Shown here in pieces: positions 26,101-39,386 of a stretch of DNA of 64,000 nucleotides (position 1 is the first letter of the stretch; the number at the start of each line of letters is the position of its first letter). A program made the position numbers and the translations under genes. Under the pieces are notes generated by a model. That model saw nothing but the letters and a program-made list of their open reading frames with translations. It made no database searches and had not been told where the DNA came from. The stretch covers positions 12,958,001 through 13,022,000 of the forward strand of contig CM082580.2 in the NCBI GenBank assembly GCA_040954595.2, read 5' to 3'. The DNA is from Balanoglossus misakiensis (Eukaryota > Hemichordata).

Positions 26101-29100
26101 AAATTTGCAATCGTCACGTTTCTGTAAACGACGTCATCCCGATGCGTTGAATATAAGAACAGACAGATTGTTATTGCACGCACGGGGAAGGTCAGAGGTC
26201 AAACTCATCTTTCCCACGCAGAAAAATGATTTCGGCAGTGTTCTAGCATTAATGAAGGCATTTTGGAACAGTATAATCAAGATGCCCTTTTGCAAACTTT
26301 CATGATACAGGAGTTCACAATGTCAAAGAAGTTCCAGACGTTCATCATTACATTACATGCGCAATACATGTATATAAATAGGAAATCAGATAAATCGTGC
26401 GTCAGAAAATTTTCAGTTGAACCCCCCCCCCCCTCCCCTCCTCTCTCTCTCTCTCTCTCTCTCTGATTATAATAATTAAAACTATGGCAGTTGTGGTGTT
26501 TTCATCGACGCAATATTCCACGCAATGGGAACACATTCCCATTAATTCTTTCCGAGAATAACACAAGACTGTAATCCAACAAGAGCTTATAGGCGAGGAC
26601 TTCAAATTACAAGGATAACGCATAATACAAATCATCTGATATCAAGACGCAGTAAATCCTCTAGAAGACATTTATCCCTGCGGAGATGGCAATGATGCGG
26701 CGGCAGTGTGATGCTACTGAGCAAAGACCTTAAAATAAACTATTTCTGTGTTGGTCACGTGAGCATTGGTTGGCGTCGTTTTTCAATCATAAATTGCAGA
26801 GTACGCATGCAAAGTCTCAACCAACCATGGGTATATATGTGGTGTATTTAAGGGAAGTCGACAGAAAGCACAGGTTTCGTTTATTTAAAATGCCTGAAGG
26901 CTTAACAAGGGAAAGGAAAACACATTTACATAGAGGGCGGTGTTTTGTGCATTCGCCAGCTATCAATCCATACGGAGATTACAAGTACACGAGGCAGAAA
27001 CATGAGAAACTGTAAGATTAGCTCAAACGTACAATGGCTTCGCAGTCGAGACATGGCGGGGACAGTAATGAGGTAGCTTTTCCTCTAAGTCTGCCAATAG
27101 AGATATTAGCCTCTGCCGATAAAGGATTTTTAAGAAGCAGGTATGCCTGCAGTTTGTACTGATAGCTGCTCTTTAATCGCTAGAGTCTGAAATTTCTAGT
27201 TCAAATGATTTGCGTCATTATATCTTCGTTCAGCTGAGGTATAATCCGTCTGTTCTGACTGCCTTTATTACCGCCTGGCCATCTGAGAGTAGCTATACCT
27301 TTGTATATTCAGGATGATGTATATGTTTATGCAGAGGTCAGAGACTGGAGCAAAAAGACAACATTCAGAGACGAAGAATAAGACATCTTCCGAGCGGATG
27401 TCCGCCATTACTGGGACCTAACGATTGACTACATTAACAAAAGATGTGCCTTTCGGTTTCATTTGAAGCCTTTGATTTGTGACTGTGCCGACTACGCAAT
27501 TTTTGTCAAATTGAATTTTCCTCTTACGTACTCGACATTCATCACTACAAGTCTTTGCCTGTGCGCCTGTGCTATCGTTTTTCAAATGACCGTCTTTGTC
27601 TGTTGCTCGAGTTTCCATGGGGAGTTGTTAGTCGATAGTGAAGAGCTTGCAAGTACAGTTGGGCGGAATTGTCAAAGAAAAGCGATATTCAAGTGAGGCA
27701 TAAGCGGTAGACAGTCGACGGAGAGAGATTCTCTGATAAAAATCATCGCAAAACATGGTGTGGGAGCGCAGAAAGTGTCTGGCGTATATTCAGTTTCTGT
27801 TCACAGGCGCGCATCATAATATCAGATCTTCCCAGACAGATCCTTGGCAATATTTTAAAAAATGACAAACTGAATGATTAAGTTATGTCGCGACCAACTG
27901 CTGGGGGTACATATCGCCGGCTATTGGTAGATTTGTCGGTATCAACATGTGGTACCGTCTAAATCATTGACAGCCGTTCGCGTACCTATTAGTATGCCGC
28001 GCCGATTGCCAGGACATGTGCCTGCTCTCGAATATGCATAGCTGTCTGTCAATTTGATAAGCGAGGTTAATCATTTGAAGATGTGCCTAATGAAGGCAAT
28101 TTGTGCCGTTTCACGAGCAACCTTCAGTTCTCGAAGACTTCATCAACTCAAATAATGAAGGTGAAGTTGAACTTGATCAATCGAATCTCGATTGAACGAG
28201 AGACTTAATTGTCTGTTATTATATCCCGAGCTGTGCCCGTCTGTCATGTCTGGACGGAGTACATCGAGCACTAACTTGACAAGGCGATGTACTGGGAGAG
28301 TCAACAATGTCGCAGCTCATCAAGTGTCAGGATTTCTCCCACTCCATCGACGCTTGAAGAGATGGAGTGTGCGATTTATTTCCGAGGAAACCGTAACAAG
28401 TGAAGTCTAATTGCCCCTCTTTTTCTATGTATGTTTTCTTAGTGGCTTCTCTGGATGTCTGGAAACTAGTTTACTAACTTTCGGGGTTAGGTTGAGCTAA
28501 TAGCTGCCAACCCGAACTGAACAACGTTTTGAAAATAACAAAAACACACCTTACATCTGTCAAAAGTGACAGAAGAATACGTCATTCTTGAGATAAAACG
28601 TCTAAGCTTACGTGTACTCGGTAGCAGAAAAAGGGGTCGGCAATTTTCACCAGTAGAGAGCTTTGAAGATTGTTATCAACACATGTCAGCGTTGTCTGTT
28701 CCTCCAAAGAAATTGCTAACGGGTATACAACTGAGCAATTGTTTGCCTTTCAAACCGCTTAGTAGTTGCTTTCCTTTTCCGAAGGCAAATCGTTAAGTAA
28801 AGACCGTGACCTTACATTAAACACAAGCACACTCTAAAAACCGGGAAATGAGGAAATGTGTGCGAACTGGTTGCTGTCGTCAATGAAGACATGACGTCAC
28901 TCACTCGACATGTTTCTCTGCCACCACTCGATGTAAATGGTGTTTTTTTTACATTCGCTATGTCTTTTAAAAGGACACATTCGTGACAGACATAATCTCT
29001 CCAAAACTAACGCCAATTAACGCAAATCTGCCTGTATTAATCACACTGGTTTCCATGCCAACAGTCCATGAAATACGTCGTTTGAGATTTCCGCTATAGA

Positions 29101-32100
29101 TGATTGGCGTGAATGGTGAATAACCGACAGAACACAAACAGGATTTTTATAATTTGAAAATCGTTGTTTACAGCACTTTTAACGGACTCGGAATGTGTCT
29201 TTGCATATTTCAGAGTTTATGTTAAAGTGATAACATGATATTTAAACTGGAATACGAAGCTATAAAAGTAGGCTGATGTGTTTAAATACATATGGGAGGA
29301 CAAATACATGTCTTGTCACGCGGACGCAAAATACTCGCGTTGAGACGAAGTCATCTCGAAGGCATCGCTTTTCATATAAAAAACCGTGCCACGTAGATGC
29401 TCTCAATAACAAATCTCTTTTAAATCTCAAGCAATTTGTAAATGTGGATGTGACATCAATCTTGCATCCTGTTTCGCCGAGCGCAAGCACGGCCTACGCA
29501 TAATTGGAAGTGTGTTTTACATTTGCCCCGGGTCATCTTACGAGCGATTGGTGACGTCACGTGAAAAGCAATTGGTTTTAGAGCTAATTAAAGGCAAGGG
29601 ATCAGTGAAAAGTGCAAAGACCTTGATCTTGAGTTGTTGTGCTAACAAAGGCACGCTTCCAAGCCTCACACAGAGGAGAGGTCACTCACGGCTACTCCAT
29701 TTGAAAACCGCGTGGAGATCATTTTAAAACCTGTCGCCAAACTAACTGGACTGAAATTGGTCAAACAGAAGCCTGATCGGCGAAAACAAGGATTCCCGGC
29801 TAGAACAAAAATAGTCTTTGTTTATCAGAGTTATACCGACTACTTCCGGCGGATATCTATCAATTTTAATATATCGTTCCGCCTCTCAGAATGCTGAAGA
29901 CACTGCCGTCAAGGCAACAGGTTTGACACAAGTAAACCAACTTACAACGAATAAATCTCCAAAATGAAAATAAATTCAAATTGTCGATAAGAGATTGTTA
30001 TTTTTCCTTTTGGTTCTATGATAGAAACTACGATTTTTGGTCGGTTGCTTGGTCGGGCATCATAATGTCAAACAAGCAGGAGATATCCAGTTTGATCATT
30101 AGCAAAATACCGAGATACCTATCAGAATACAGAATCTGAACATTATATGGCCCATTTGGAGAGATATGGGCGGTAATGGTTAAAGGAGATTGTACTGAAA
30201 CGACGGTGCCCAAGGATAAACGTTCATTTGACGTCACGTATTATATCTCAGATATTTACCAGATCTTTGAGAATGTCATGAAAACGAGTGTAGCACATAT
30301 GTGTATGGAATAACCACGAATGATAAATTATAGAGATGCAATGTAGCCATGAAACCACTTCAAAGGGGGAGAATAATTTAGGATCTCAAATTGACTCGTG
30401 GCGACTGGGCATAAAAGGAGGAAGACAAAAAAAATGCCTTGAAGATACATGTAGTAGTAAGTGCTTCTTAAAAATGACGTAATAGGTCGGAACTTCTTTT
30501 CTGTCTTGTGAAGAAGGTTTCGAGCTGCTCGCCATGGCAACAGCGCTCGGCTAGATTATGTAATACACAATTGGAGTTCTGCTGTGAGTTATTAGCGGAT
30601 ATCAAGGATATTGGATATTAGCGACATGCGAACAGATTCAAACATCGTGCCTGGAAAAAAACTACGACGTTCTGCGTCTGCGCGGCCAGAAAAATGATTT
30701 GACAGATTTACAAACCCTCGTCAGGCGTCACATTGCCATTTTTTCTCTTTGAAGAATGGAAGTAAACACAGTGCTTATATTATAATCACACATGGAATAA
30801 AAACCCAAGGTTTCTGAATTAGAAGTGGCTTCGATATATATACGTAGTGGATTTAATAGTCGCTCGGTGAAATTGCGTTGACTCCCCTCTGCGACACCGG
30901 GGTGAAAGGTCACCATGCACAGATAGTCCTGATGATTGCACAATAGAATATGACGTCATAGACCAACTGAAGTCTTTTTTATCAGGAGCGACCTTCCAAC
31001 TCAGTATGCACATCAGATTCGTTGACTGTGATCAAATATAGTATAAAATTTAATCAAATTAAAGATGATTTTGCTTTCGCTCTTCATCGATCAGCCACGT
31101 TTCTGGTTTCAAGTTTCTTAATGTCAAAGGTGGACGCTCTTTTCCGAGAAATAGACTTTGAAATAAAATTAAGAATGCGCAATTATTTCCCAACCTGGTT
31201 TAAATTCATTGAATAGAATAATTTGGTTACAGCAATTTCTCTAAATCACTGTTGCTAGAACAAAATAAATAATAAGTAACCAAGGGAAATATATTCTTCT
31301 GAAACGGTCATTTATGAGGGGAGAATTTGTTTTTGTTTCATTTAAAATGGAGCTATATACATCTTTTGATAATGATATTAAACACATCGCGCTCCGAGTT
31401 AATTGCTCGCGACTGGTCACAGATATTTACACCTGGTCTACCAGTATGGCTCTTCCTCAGCGCTGTCTGGCGTCAGATTAAAGCAGTCACAGATGCGCTA
31501 AATTCCACTAATGCTGATGTATGCAACGTACAGCCAAAGACGCTGTCGGCACACAACACAAGCCATTTCTTACCAAAGGCGCAGCTCTGCATATCATGGC
31601 ATTCGAAAACATCGATACAATCATCGCTGCATCAATTACAAAACAGCAGCTTTCACGCCGGACTGCCAATTTCTCCTCTATACATGTCGTTTCCGTCTCC
31701 CACCCACGCCTGACACTCGATATCAATTGAAACCCGCCTTGAAAACTGACTGAAATAAGTTTCCATTGATTTCTTACAAACTCTAGCTGCAATTCTATAT
31801 CTTTAGATACCCACTATTAAAAAGAAACGACTGTTTTTATTCAAGCAACTGGAGTGAAAAACTGAAATTGACAGAACAATCTAAGTAACGGTTCGGATGA
31901 CACTAATTTGAATGCCCAGTACAACCAATGCCAGCTGTTTTAATAACGTTTCGATTTGGAAATGTGTCAGTTTCCTCGCAATTTCCCGTGGTGCACCATG
32001 ACGACAATTGTTGTCCTTGAATACATTGATCAAAGATATGCGCATGTGTAATACCGGACATGAGCTAATTAATTGAACCACGAACTGAGGTAACATTCAA

Positions 32101-35100
32101 TCTCAACTTGGCTTTCAGCGAAAATCTTGATTTTGTCTGTGCATTTCTCTCATCGCTGCTCCATATGAGCTTACTTCCCGATATTTTCAGTTCAACGCCA
32201 GTGTCCAGTTGAACATATAATTGGGATGGCCAGACACCTATATTACTTTCCACCGTCTTTACATTTATTTTGATACACTTAGAAGATACAGACTAATTCG
32301 GAAAACAGGCGCGTATAATCTGTGATCTGCGTGGCTAGTACAAATTTCCCCTGAAACCAACATTACTTACTCAATCATTACAGTCTGGGTGGACTAATAG
32401 GAAAAACCAGGCGTGATTGGGTCAATGATGAAAGCACAGACGCAAGGGGAATTCGAGTCGATGTCGTAATTTGTTGCGGGGGTTGAACTCGCCGAGTACT
32501 CGTTTTGGAAACACCTTCACGTGCCTGTGCTTGCGCAAAGGGCAAAATTTGAACACTATAGAAATGTAAAGAGAGTTGGATCAATAATAAATTGAGATCG
32601 TTCGTGAACAATAAAACAAGTGTGATCAATAAAATGTGTCAATAAAACACAGCCAAATCCCAGTCTGCATGTCATTCTTCTTAATTCTCTCATACGTTAG
32701 AATGAAAATTGAACAATATATGTCTTGATCCACAATGAATTGTGAATCAACCGTACAGGTAAAATATTTTCTCGGTCTGCAAAGCCCGGTATTTTGTGGG
32801 CGATTTCCCTTTTCTAAGTAATAAAAACCGTTTAAATAATCCCACAAGTAATGACCTTATTATGACTACTGAAATTGGACATTGACATTAATTAATTCAG
32901 TTCGTGACGAGTCATGCATTTAAATGATTAATTTCGCCTAAAACATCATGATAGACGTCATCGTGTTGCTGTGGGCGTTCGTTGAAATGAGCATTGTTTG
33001 GAATACCGAAGAGCCTTCCAGAAAGAAAAAAAGGAAAAAACGAGGGGAGAAATCAAACTAATTATGCTATCTTCTAGTTATTCAAGTTAATGGACGCGCC
33101 TCTTATAGATGATGTGAATATCTTCACTGACCTCGGGCTATTTGTTTTAATAATCGACAAAGGTGTTAGCAATAAATAACATTTTCTTATTAATAACCTG
33201 TCAGTAACCATGGTGATACATATCCCAAGACTCGCCCTTTTGTCAATATTGCACGTCTTACAGTACATTATCATTACCATCAAGTTTAAGTACTGTATTG
33301 AATCTGTATGTAAGACGGAGAAGTAAATAATAGTAGATTTATGGAAATACACATAAGACGTCGACTGTAAGGGGGAACTGCGTCACATTTTGATCGCAAA
33401 GAATTGTCTGCGTTGTCGTTTTAATCCCTTTCCGGTATTTCTGTGCTTCGTTTTTGTCTCTTATCATTTACTAGAAAGCAAGTTATGGTCGATTTGAAGT
33501 TTGGTGGAACAGTCTTACAAAATAGTTCAGTTACAGACTGTTCCACTTTCAATACTAAGTGTAAATACTTGAATAGTCGTTTTAATGGGAAAACAACAGC
33601 TAATGAGATCATTTTTTAAATATGTCGTCTGCGCAGGTGACTATTTCCCACGCATGGGCAAAGAAAAAACTTGTCAGCTTGTAATTAGAACGGCCGGCCC
33701 AGGGCCAGGGAGACGTTGATTGATTGTATCGTGCACGTTCCCACAATTCACTTGGAGGCGATAATGAAGTGAGGGCATCGTCACTACAACCGTTTGAGCA
33801 AACTGTGGAAGCGGCCAAGTCCAAGATTGAGTCGTTGATTCCACTCGCCCCTGGCTCTTTAGTCCGCAATTGAAGTCACGTGGGAGTACAAGCAATCACA
33901 TTATGCTACTCTTTAAAGCGCAATACGTCTACAATGACGCAAGCAAAGTGACACTTCGAAGGTTATAAATCTTTTATATCTCACATTCATTTTGAATTTA
34001 TTTATGTGGGACATCGCCTGGACATGCTGTTCATTCACCATTAACGATAACGTTAACAATCAACAGTGATTACGACGTCTGGGCTGGATTACAAACATTT
34101 GCCCATATTATCTATGTTCGATTTTTTTAAATACACAAATAAGTATACTGCATTTAGACGTTTTAGCGGGATTATAGATCACTTTTTAAACGATTGTTGG
34201 GCTGTAGTTATTGGCCATGTTCGATTTGTAAATGCACGGGTGTGTACTCTGCTTTTTCTCTCGCTAATAGGCAGGTGAAGCTTGCTGAACTGAGTCAGTA
34301 AGTGATTTCTTATCGATCAATTATGACTTTGAGATCAGAGTACATGTATTTGAATGGTGCTGATAAATGGGTTTAAAATGAATTTTCTGATGGCAATAAT
34401 TTGCACGCTAATTTCTTTTAAAAAATAACGTGTGAAAGAATCGAATGAACATCTTCAAGTTCTTCAGCTTCGAAGACACCATGCATTGTCGCAACTGCGG
34501 AAGACAAACGTAATGTCGTCTGCTTTACGACCTTTCACATTAAGACACCAAAGGCATGTACACGCAAGCAGTCAAGGGAAATACCCCGAGGCGTGTATGT
34601 TATGGATGGATAGAGAGCTATTTTCTGACACACTGACGTCAAGGAAAGGGGTACATTTCTATAATTAGAACGCAATGATCATGATATGGGCGTGCACGTC
34701 ATCGTTAGAAATTCACTCCATGTTCACGCTTCCATTGACTACATTCCGTATTTCATTCGAAAAAGGAAGCCGTCTATATTTCAAGCTGGGAAGCATGACG
34801 TTTTCCTTTTATCAGCTTATAACGTGAACAACCACGAGAAAGACTTTGAATCCCAGCTGAAGATTAGGTTTAATTAAAAGGATTGGAAAATAGAGCATCT
34901 TCAAAATTTGAGACTAAATCATTGCGCGAAAGTGCGCAGCAGACGACAAAAGTATCTAAATGTAACTGTCGCTCAAGTGTGAAATTGATTTTTTTCCTAT
35001 TCCTGGTATTTCCGCCGAGCAAGTCATACTGCAGATGAAACCTACGGGCGTATTTGTCAAACAGTGCAAAGACTAATAGTTTCCGCTGAGCTTTTCCAAC

Positions 35101-38100
35101 CGTAGGTTCATCTGTAGTGTAAACACTCTAGACATCTCCTCAAGATTGATTGAATAAAGTGAAGATTGTATATATCATGATGACAGGCATTCTGGCGTAG
35201 ATTCAGCCGCGTCAAAGTAGAGTGTCAATGCTCAAGTAGGTTTTGGCATCGCTTTCTTCACCCCTTTTTTATCCTAATAATTTGAACTTTATCGTTCTTC
35301 TGATCTGAGCATACGTGATATTCGTGACGCGACTGACGACACTCAACATGAAACAAAAAAAGTCGTGACTTCAGCTTCGAAAACAGGTCAACCTACACGC
35401 GACGATTTGTGCATTCGTTCCATGCGTGATCAGACCGCGCATATATTTTATCATTTGCAACCGCGTCCGTGATGAATAACAAATTCAAGCTTCAAAACTT
35501 TTACACTAAAACAATGCAAGATAATGCCCTAAGAGAGGTATTATCTATTTAAAACGTGAATTGTGTAGATATAATCAGCTTACAGCGCTGCAAATAAGTA
35601 GTAATACGCAACTCAGTGTGAGACAAGATGGTAAACAGAAAATGAAGATCCATCTCAATTTTGATAGACGGCCTTGATGAGTTAATCGAAGGATTGCCGT
35701 TTGTATTATTAGAAGCCTAATATCCGGCACAGGCGGTGTTTTTCATACACTGCAAGTCGTTATTGACTTGGATTATTATTTACCTGTTTCAATAGCACCT
35801 CCCAATAATTCTAAGGCGCTGCAACCAGTGATTTTGATAATGCGTTCTCTACACGCAGCTACTTAATGTACTTGTTCCAATTACAGATATCACACGTGTT
35901 CATTGGATGGATCAATTGCGATACTGGTTATTCTGATCATCAACCTGTCTTATTACTTTCAAATTTCGCAAAAATCTAGTTCTGTCCGATGTCGTTAATT
36001 TAAAAGCAGTGATATGATATAAAACTGTGACCTTGGTGACCCGAATCTAGAAAAACGCGCGCAGAAGTCGTTATTGCATCGTAGGTGGGCAATCGTGAAG
36101 GCAGAGAAAAGAGCCAATAGGGTTTCGTGTGTACTTAACGTCAAGGACGAGTATTTCCTGTGATTCTGACGTCATCACGCGGGATGGGACCGACGGTAGT
36201 TTGATTTATAAGATCCAGTAAAATTAATTGTCTGGGTAGTAGGAGATTCGAGTGGGAATTTTCACTTGCGAGATTAGTACAAGGTAGTAGTCGGTGCTGC
36301 AGACGATTCTGTTCTCAGAAAGGTACCTAGCAAACGAAAGCTGTGTCAAATAATTTATGTTTGTCGATCAGAACCAATTTAGCTCAGTTTTTAACGACGG
36401 TTGGTGTATACTTTAGGTCGGAAATTTGTGGCCACGTGTATTCTTTCGTGTGGCGGGTAAAGATCATCTGTTTGATTGCCGTAAATCAATTGACCTTTAA
36501 CCTCTATATAGTTAATTGTATTTTAAGTATAGTTTACAAATTGCCTTTGCTTCCCCAAGTCTTCGTGCACGTTAAATAATAATTTGATGCGGTATGGTAT
36601 CGATGACTAAATAATGTTCCCTGGCTCCAGTAACTGAAACGATCTGCGGCTTTCAAGACATTTATGGGGATCGTGTAAGCTGTCGAGGATCTCCGACATT
36701 TTCAAGGAAAGGAAACATCTACCTACACAAATCATCAGACTAAAAGCCCTCAACAGTGTGACAGTAGCAGCGATCAATAAAATGTCATCTGATAACGTAG
36801 AGTCTGACAAAGCTGGTACAATCAGCAAAGGTTCAAGTGTAAACCGACAAGATGGAAAACAGTAACGTTATAAATGTGTATAGCAACTCATTTTCACCTC
36901 GTTTGAACACAGACCAAACACCTTCTGTTTGTGATGTCGAGAAACCTCACTGAAAAATAGCTTTGAAATCTCAGTTGTTTTTCTTCTTTGCAATTAATGC
37001 CATTTACTGTTCTAATTCTATCGATGCAAGCCGAGGTCAGTCAATACAGCAGGTGTCGATATCGATCAAATCGTCCCTATGTCTTGTTGCCACAGAGTCA
37101 CGTGACATTTCGCAGTCATCTACGATGCGGCAAACAAGCGCATTTTAAAACAGCACAAAATAAATGGATGTAGCCCGCGAGGCAGCACCGAGACATTGAA
37201 GCCTGAACTGAGAAAATCTCTGGACTTGCTGTATAACAAGGAGACATCAACTTCTTGATTTTTGGTTTTCGTGCGTGAACAGTAAAGTACATGTACCGAT
37301 ATGAATGAGAGCAAAAATGGTTCATTATTCAGTATTTAAACTTTCGTGACGTATTCCAAGCGAAGGCATAAATTGTCTGCGTATTTGCATACGACCCTTA
37401 GATATGACCTCAAACCACTACTACAAAGCCAGAACATTTTGATTGATGTCATTGTATACAGTAACTACCGAGATATTAATTTGTATTCCTAATAAAGAGT
37501 TCGGGTAAATCTGGACAAAACCCAGGGTAGTAAATCTCAATAAGACCTAAGTTGCCGCAGTATAAGTACTGACAGGTGCCGTAAAAACGAAATTACGACT
37601 ATCTTGTGCACGTCACAGAATTGCAAAACACAAAAGAAGCGGCGTTGCAAGTGTGGTGAAAAATTACGTCCACAGACATTCCAGTTAGTTGGTGCAAAGA
37701 AAGTGAATGATTCCTTTCCTGTTCTTGAGACAAGAGTCAATTACACAATGTCACGTTGTTGGTACAACTGTGTCGTCAGAAGGTTCTAGCTATGCGCAGT
37801 GTCACCTATCACTATCGTAAAGTAGTTCTGCCTGTGCGCAGTTATCACTATGTTAAAGTGGCTCTGCATTGAAAACCCGCAAGCGTAAATGAGATATCAG
37901 TATTTTCCATTACAGCGAAGAAAAAAAGAAAGATATTAGATTTATCCTGTTCATTATCGTTTTAATGGTCATGTTAAAAGCTTTATGACGTGCGTATTGG
38001 AAGAATTCGCAAAGTCGTCGGTATTGTTTCCAGATTGCTGATACACTACTGTAAAAACAAAATGTAGTTTTACAAGCATGACGCTTCACTTTCACAGACG

Positions 38101-39386
38101 CAATAGCATGTGAAAAAGCCATGTTAGTTTACTTGTATTAATTTTAATTTGATTGTTGCTTCTATTCAGGAGAAATGGACTGTCTTCGTCCCCTCTGTAG
38201 TGACCTGTATCTTTATAACACTCATGAAAATCTGTATACACTATATGCTAATAAATTTACATAATCATACCATTACACCTGGTTATGGTACTACACTTAC
38301 GTTTGCACGCAAATGTGACTTTACATAACCTACACAAAGAGGAAGCGATCACTTGAAAGAGGGAAAAGATTAGAATTTCGGGCCAATTTGACGAATAAAG
38401 AAATACTGCTGCTTTAAAACCATGCCTGGCACCTATCATTAATTCTAACCTCGTCTTGGGACGTGACACAATTCACAATACATATCATTATCCTGCTCCC
38501 GTCTTCGTGTGACGATAAAACGCTGGAGTGTATTCACGTCTGACTATGACACTTGTCCCTTGTGACACGACAATAAAATTATTAATTAGTCTGTGTTCAA
38601 TTCCAGAGAATTCCAGTCATTCAAACAATATTCGCACGATTCTAGAGACCGACCAGTGACTGACGAATACTCTATTAATTTAATCAGGTACGATAACATC
38701 ATAAATGAGATCTCACTGGCTGAAAACTGACCAAATGATTATCAAAACTGGTTTTACATTTTTCAGTCGACTCGTCCAACCATCAAAAACGTCTCAGCTC
38801 AACGGAAACATATCCTCTTAGCCACTGGTGTCATGTCTGGTCGCGAGGAATCAAATGTAACATATCGCAGTCTTACAGCTGGTATTACAGCTGACATTTG
38901 CACGTAAGCTCAACCATAGAACATCTTGATTTGTAACGGGCCTCCAAAATCTTCCAGACAACAATGTGTCTTGTGTGAGATATTATTCAAGATCTATGCT
39001 ATCGAAATCTATTCGCGCCAAATAAACGCTTTAATGCGCATGAATTTTTCATGCGCTTACGGCGGCGTGACTTACTTACCAGATGGATTAGACGTGCTCT
39101 TGTTACATCCACTCCCATTTCGCTGGAAAATTTGACTTCATACTTTAAGCATAAATGTACGCTATCATTAGACACGGAAACATACCCGCATTTATGGAAG
39201 AAACACGGTCTTTTTGGACATAAGGAAACAAGATTCTTACCCGTCATTTAGAGCGTTGCCTCCGATTTCATTCATTAACGTTTCCCACGCATACTGCGAG
39301 TCGTGGAAGCTTTCAGTGCTCGGGGATTTGCTGGGCAAGTGCTCGAACACGCCACAGTCCACCATACTATCGTAGCACACAGCCAT
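20172..39386 (-). CDS. RASEF: RASEF/Rab44-type coiled-coil Rab GTPase, EF-hand-less form
   Basis: Fourteen exons, listed 3' to 5': 20172-20271, 20429-20505, 20645-20752, 21061-21175, 21534-21745, 21926-22037, 22252-22332, 22753-22868, 23098-23169, 23932-23994, 24319-24405, 25102-25192, 25434-25571, 39241-39386. All are GT-AG and phase-consistent, 1,518 nt = 505 aa. The first exon ([10 protein letters not shown]...) ends [16 protein letters not shown] and joins QEELYAVW, matching the RASEF segment just after its EF-hands. Residues about 60-300 are coiled coil. The Rab domain is C-terminal: P-loop GDSGVGKT (319-326), DTAGQER (367-373, Gln present), [19 protein letters not shown] (426-429), ETSAK (455-459). 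It ends KKKSKCCV, a polybasic segment with a geranylgeranylation motif. Large coiled-coil Rabs act in membrane traffic. EF-hands are absent from this model. RASEF versus Rab44/CRACR2A orthology needs a tree. Confidence 0.88.
21914..21925. repeat. GACA microsatellite forming a splice donor
   Basis: CAGACAGACAGAC directly abuts the coding end of the Rab exon at 21926-22037. On the minus strand the donor is CAG followed by GTCTGTCTGTCTG. Confidence 0.75.
23879..23899. repeat. (GACA)n microsatellite
   Basis: About five GACA units in a Rab-gene intron. Confidence 0.85.
26422..26464. repeat. C-rich run and (CT)n microsatellite
   Basis: Twelve C residues, a short T/C mix and then about thirteen CT units. 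Confidence 0.95.
27034..27140 (+). other. Candidate first coding exon, antisense within Rab intron
   Basis: An ATG-initiated frame of 35 codons ([20 protein letters not shown]...) ends at a good donor (AGCAG followed by GTATGC), phase 2. No downstream partner exon could be assigned on the + strand, and no family is recognised. It could be the 5' end of a nested gene, a non-coding first exon, or chance. Confidence 0.2.

Larger units (their letters stand above)
25572..39240 (-). other. 13.7-kb first intron of the RASEF-like gene
   Basis: Long AT-rich intron holding no convincing minus-strand exon. It includes a C-run plus CT microsatellite (26422-26464) and a candidate + strand exon (27034-27140). 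Many short ORFs lack motifs. Enhancers or alternative 5' exons (for example EF-hand exons) could be here but are not recognisable by eye. Confidence 0.6.

Noticed and set aside
28192-28410. 72-aa + frame starting near a plausible ATG (MSGRSTSS...)
   Set aside because: No splice partner, no homologous motif; likely chance.
31327-31713. 128-aa + frame in the Rab intron
   Set aside because: Random-looking composition, no family motif, and an equally long frame on the opposite strand.
32378-32629. 83-aa minus frame ending near an acceptor-like CATTACAG on +
   Set aside because: Neither strand gives a phase-compatible neighbour exon or known domain.
33609-33895. GC-richer stretch open in several frames on both strands
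   Set aside because: No acceptor precedes the best + frame after its upstream stop, and none of the translations resembles a known domain.
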